Origin: Pseudomonas sp. CFBP 13711
GTDB taxonomy: Bacteria > Pseudomonadota > Gammaproteobacteria > Pseudomonadales > Pseudomonadaceae
Assembly: GCF_014842265.1 (NCBI RefSeq)
Contig: NZ_JACYVI010000006.1
Coordinates: 248,001-312,000, forward strand
DNA: 64,000 nucleotides
Reading direction: 5' to 3'
Every line of letters starts with the position of its first letter. Within the stretch, counting starts at the first letter, position 1. Made by a program: the position numbers and the translations under genes. Below, piece after piece: positions 61,112 through 64,000 of this stretch. The notes beneath the pieces were generated by a model that had not been told where the DNA came from, did not search any database, and worked only from the letters and a program-made list of their open reading frames with translations.

Positions 61112-61837
61112 ATGAGACGTAGTTCCCTCAAGCTGGTCCTGGCCAGCACCCTGCCGTTAGCGATCAGCGCATGCAGCAAGTCCGATACCGTCGAGGTTTC
61201 CGCGCAGCAGACCTATCCGTCGGTTCAGTCCTGCGTTGACCAGAAAGTACCGGTCGACATCTGCTCGGACGCTTACATGAGCGCCCTGGCGGAGCACCGC
61301 CGCATTGCCCCGACCTACGACGACAAGACGGCTTGCGAAGCAGATTTCGTCCCCGATTACTGCCAGCAGAATGCCGATGGCAAGTTCACGCCCAAGCTCG
61401 GCGGTTTTCAGCTGGAAGTTTCCGGTGAGCTTCCCAAGTCACAGGTTGATGCAGCGAAGGCTCAGGCTAACCAGTCGGGTGGCGGTGGCGGTGGCTTCGG
61501 TTCCGGGGTGAACGGATTCCTGATGGGCATGCTCGTCAGCAACATGGTCAACGGATTCACCGGCGGTGGTGGTCGTTACTACGCTCAGCCCATCTACCAG
61601 GAGCGGGACTCGCGGGGTGGGTATGGGTATTCCACACTGTCGCGCCAGATCGAGCAGGGCAAAACCTTCGGCAACTCCACCCAGGCGCGAAGCAGCTCGA
61701 CCGGCACTTACAGCAAAAGCACCCTTGGTCGTAACTCCTCCGTCTCTTCTTCTGTTTCGCGTGGCGGTTTCGGCAGCCAGGCCACCGCTCGCAGCGGTTG
61801 GGGTGGCAAAAGCAGCGGTTCAAGCTTCGGCGGATAA
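61112..61837 (+). CDS. yjfM: DUF1190 lipoprotein YjfM
   Basis: The product is 241 aa. A lipoprotein signal ends in LAISAC (C21). The DUF1190 core (about 35-110) has a Cys pattern C-x9-C, HRRIAPTY, CEADFVPDYC and KLGGFQLEVSG. A Gly/Ser/Arg-rich low-complexity tail fills about 120-241, ending in GWGGKSSGSSFGG. Such tails often bind or span envelope polymers. AAGGAG precedes the ATG. An orphan relative lies at 3050-3640. Confidence 0.9.
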   Translation: MRRSSLKLVLASTLPLAISACSKSDTVEVSAQQTYPSVQSCVDQKVPVDICSDAYMSALAEHRRIAPTYDDKTACEADFVPDYCQQNADGKFTPKLGGFQLEVSGELPKSQVDAAKAQANQSGGGGGGFGSGVNGFLMGMLVSNMVNGFTGGGGRYYAQPIYQERDSRGGYGYSTLSRQIEQGKTFGNSTQARSSSTGTYSKSTLGRNSSVSSSVSRGGFGSQATARSGWGGKSSGSSFGG

Positions 61838-61851
61838 CAGGGACGTTACCC

Positions 61852-63009
61852 ATGAAAAGGATCAGCATCCAGGAACGTCCTGACTGGCGCCAGACGGCCG
61901 AGCGTGAAGGCTTCAACTTTCACACCATCGACGGCGAGCGCTACTGGGATGAGCGGGCCTACTACCAGTTCACCGAAGCGCAGATCACACGCGACATTGA
62001 AGCGCCGACCCAGGAGCTTCATGCCATGTGCCTGGACGTTGTGGAAAGGGTCGTCGAGAGCGAAGAGCTGCTGACCCGGCTGGCCATTCCGCAGGCGTTC
62101 TTTGATCTGGTTCGCACCTCGTGGAAGGAAGGCCACCCGCATCTGTATGGCCGCTTTGACTTCAGCTATGACGGAGTAAACCCGGCCAAGCTGCTGGAAG
62201 CCAACATGGACACGCCTACGTCAGCGTATGAAGCGGGCGCGTTTCAGCTCATCTGGCTTGAAGAGCAGATCCAGCGCGGCGTATTGCCGGCCCACGCTTC
62301 GCAATTCAACTCGATAGCGGAGGATCTGGTCCGGGCTTTTGCGGCGATCAAGGAAGGCGGGCCGTTCTACTTTTCGTGTATGTCAGGCTCCATCGAAGAC
62401 CGGGGTACGACGGAATTCCTGCGCAAAATGGCTGAACATGTCGGCATCGACACCCGCCACATCGACATCGAAGACATTGGCCTGAACGCCAACGGCCGAT
62501 TTGTCGATCTTGAGGGCCGCTGGATCGAACGCATCTTCAAGCTGCACGCTTGGGAGCATGTCTTTCATGAGCCCCACGGCCAGGCCATCCCCCAGTGCGA
62601 TACGCAGTTCATCGAACCTGCCTGGAAGGCGATTATTTCGAACAAAGGCATCCTGCCGCTGCTTTGGGAATTCAACGAAGGACATCCCAATCTGCTGCCG
62701 TCCTTTGTGGATAAGCACCCGCAATCTGCGGTGCCAAAAGGCTGGGTGCGCAAGCCTTACTTTTCCCGCGAAGGCGCCAACATCGAAATCCGCACCCCGA
62801 CTGACCAGGTCATTTTCGAAGACGGGCCCTACAACGATGCGCCCTACATCCTTCAAGAGTTCGCGCCACTGCCTCGTTTTGGAGACAGCTACACGCTGAT
62901 CGGGTCTTGGGTGGTGGGTGATACGGCTTCGGGGATCGGGATTCGTGAAGATGACAGTTTGATCACCAAGGACAGCAGCCGGTTTTTGCCGCATGTGGTG
63001 ATTGACTGA
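61852..63009 (+). CDS. yjfC: YjfC, glutathionylspermidine synthase-like ATP-grasp protein
   Basis: The product is 385 aa with the C-terminal ATP-grasp domain of glutathionylspermidine synthase but no amidase domain. Visible blocks are GRFDFSYDGVNPAKLLEANMDTPTS (metal and substrate site), EPAWKAIISNKGILPLLWEFNEGHPNLLP and KPYFSREGANIEIRTP (nucleotide-binding). Family knowledge predicts C-N ligation of a peptide or amine; the substrate is unknown. The ATG at 61852 lies 15 bp after the yjfM stop. It ends the operon at a bidirectional terminator. Confidence 0.9.
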   Translation: MKRISIQERPDWRQTAEREGFNFHTIDGERYWDERAYYQFTEAQITRDIEAPTQELHAMCLDVVERVVESEELLTRLAIPQAFFDLVRTSWKEGHPHLYGRFDFSYDGVNPAKLLEANMDTPTSAYEAGAFQLIWLEEQIQRGVLPAHASQFNSIAEDLVRAFAAIKEGGPFYFSCMSGSIEDRGTTEFLRKMAEHVGIDTRHIDIEDIGLNANGRFVDLEGRWIERIFKLHAWEHVFHEPHGQAIPQCDTQFIEPAWKAIISNKGILPLLWEFNEGHPNLLPSFVDKHPQSAVPKGWVRKPYFSREGANIEIRTPTDQVIFEDGPYNDAPYILQEFAPLPRFGDSYTLIGSWVVGDTASGIGIREDDSLITKDSSRFLPHVVID

Positions 63010-63047
63010 GATCGTGATGAGCCCGGTGTGGGTGCCGCGCAAGAACG

Positions 63048-63075
63048 AAAAAAGCCGCGCAATGCGCGGCTTTTT
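63048..63075. terminator. Bidirectional terminator between yjfC and the tRNA gene
   Basis: A perfect 10-bp stem AAAGCCGCGC/GCGCGGCTTT with an AAT loop has an A-run on one side and a T-run on the other. It can end yjfC and the convergent tRNA transcript. Confidence 0.94.
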
Positions 63076-63078
63076 ATT

Positions 63079-63155
<77 letters not shown>

Positions 63156-63170
63156 TCAGTAGGCCGCGGA

Positions 63171-64000
63171 TTATAACGACGGTTTACGCGCTGTGCTATC
63201 CGAAACGTCTGAAACGGTTGTACGAAGAAATGTCGTGCAGAATTCCTCCGCGCGCAGGGGGAGGCTGACGAGGTAGCCCTGGATTTGTTCGCAGCCCTCG
63301 TCCGCCAGGAATTGCTGCTGTTCGAGGGTTTCGACGCCTTCTGCGATGACTGTCAGCTGCATGCTGCGGCCCAGCGCAATGATGGCGCGGACAATCGCTG
63401 CATCGTGGGGGTCATCAGGCAAACCGCGCACGAACGATTGGTCGATCTTGAGGATGTCCAGCGGCAGGCGCTTGAGGTAACTGAGCGAAGAGTAGCCGGT
63501 GCCGAAGTCGTCGATCGCCAGCTGTACACCGAGTGTTTTCAGGCGATGCAGGACTGAAAGCGCTTCCTCGGTCTGCGACATGATGAAGTTCTCGGTGATC
63601 TCCAGTTGCAGACACCCTGGCTGCAGCTCGTGCTGGAGCAGCAGTCGTTCGATCTTGTTGACGAGATCGGTCTGACGTAACTGGGCGCCGGCAAGGTTCA
63701 CTGACAACGGGCCGGACATGTCGTAGCACTGGTTCCACGCATGCAATTGCTGGCAGGCCGTATCGAGCACCCATTCCCCGATCTGCAGGATCATGCCGTT
63801 TTCTTCTGCCAGCGGGATGAACCGCTCAGGTGGGACATCGCCGAACGTGGGGTGAAACCAGCGTATCAGCGCTTCGGCGCCGACCAGTCGGTGTGTCAGC
63901 AGGCTGATCTTGGGCTGGTAGGACAGGGTTAACTCGTTACGCTCGATGGCGCGCCGCAGTTCGTGCTCCAGGGCGACTCGCTCGCTGGCCTGAGCGGTCA
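63171..64000 (-). CDS. EAL-domain cyclic-di-GMP phosphodiesterase (5' truncated)
   Basis: The frame is open to the window edge, so the N-terminus is outside. About 276 residues are visible, nearly a full EAL domain: LRRAIERNELTLSYQPKISL, the signature variant AEALIRW, NLAGAQLRQTD, ENFIMSQ, IDDFGTGYSSLSYLKRLPLD (loop 6) and IDQSFVRGLPDD, then IAEGVET. Metal-binding Glu, Asn, Asp and Lys residues are retained, so it is probably an active c-di-GMP hydrolase. Upstream GGDEF or sensor domains are likely but unseen. Confidence 0.92.
   Translation of the reverse strand, partial: TAQASERVALEHELRRAIERNELTLSYQPKISLLTHRLVGAEALIRWFHPTFGDVPPERFIPLAEENGMILQIGEWVLDTACQQLHAWNQCYDMSGPLSVNLAGAQLRQTDLVNKIERLLLQHELQPGCLQLEITENFIMSQTEEALSVLHRLKTLGVQLAIDDFGTGYSSLSYLKRLPLDILKIDQSFVRGLPDDPHDAAIVRAIIALGRSMQLTVIAEGVETLEQQQFLADEGCEQIQGYLVSLPLRAEEFCTTFLRTTVSDVSDSTARKPSL

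Overview
This is chromosomal DNA of a Pseudomonas, most likely from the fluorescens/syringae side of the genus. The gene content is typical: soxG-purU-fdhA, creBCD, a bioBFHCD operon preceded by a divergent comF, a pqqFABCDE cluster beside davBA, and glcB. An RsmX-type regulatory RNA preceded by an exact GacA box argues against P. aeruginosa, which uses only RsmY and RsmZ. Almost every base is genic. I see no insertion sequence, prophage, plasmid gene or CRISPR array.

Layout. 1-2862: one-carbon metabolism (end of sarcosine oxidase, PurU, formaldehyde dehydrogenase). 3050-9642: envelope proteins, a secreted RimB-like protease and the CreBCD regulatory unit, with four 11-bp-phased Cre-like repeats before creD. 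9825-11874: a GST and an orphan MFS carrier. 12203-13455: an orphan type VI cassette of Hcp, a glycine-zipper protein and a small membrane protein. 13737-19401: a FecI/FecR-controlled siderophore receptor operon with a PepSY protein. 19561-31281: exonuclease/CBS pair, response regulator, malate synthase G, GcvR, RarD, SrkA, PhoX and ModE. 31373-36839: comF and the biotin operon. 36964-42892: a small flagellar-rod-like protein, two large acyl-CoA dehydrogenases and a diguanylate cyclase. 42907-44379: rsmX, a Pmp3/YqaE peptide and an EamA carrier. 44588-52334: an S9 peptidase and PQQ biosynthesis. 52429-55538: lysine catabolism davBA with an Lrp-type regulator. 55788-57782: PPK2 and a FUSC protein. 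57951-63009: a yjfIJ-rhomboid-yjfKLM-yjfC membrane-stress operon. 63079-64000: a CAU-anticodon tRNA and the end of an EAL protein.

Regulation links separate parts. Pho-box-like arrays precede both phoX and ppk2. PsrA-like operators precede both acyl-CoA dehydrogenases. Fur-like sites precede fecI and the receptor gene. A GacA box precedes rsmX. Two identical palindromes 52 bp apart lie between the FUSC gene and the yjf operon. The least described pieces are the Hcp/glycine-zipper/membrane-protein cassette, which resembles the pore-forming Tse4-Tsi4 logic, and the yjf operon with an embedded rhomboid protease, a PspA homologue, an ATP-grasp ligase-like protein and a DUF1190 lipoprotein. A second, orphan DUF1190-like gene lies at 3050-3640.
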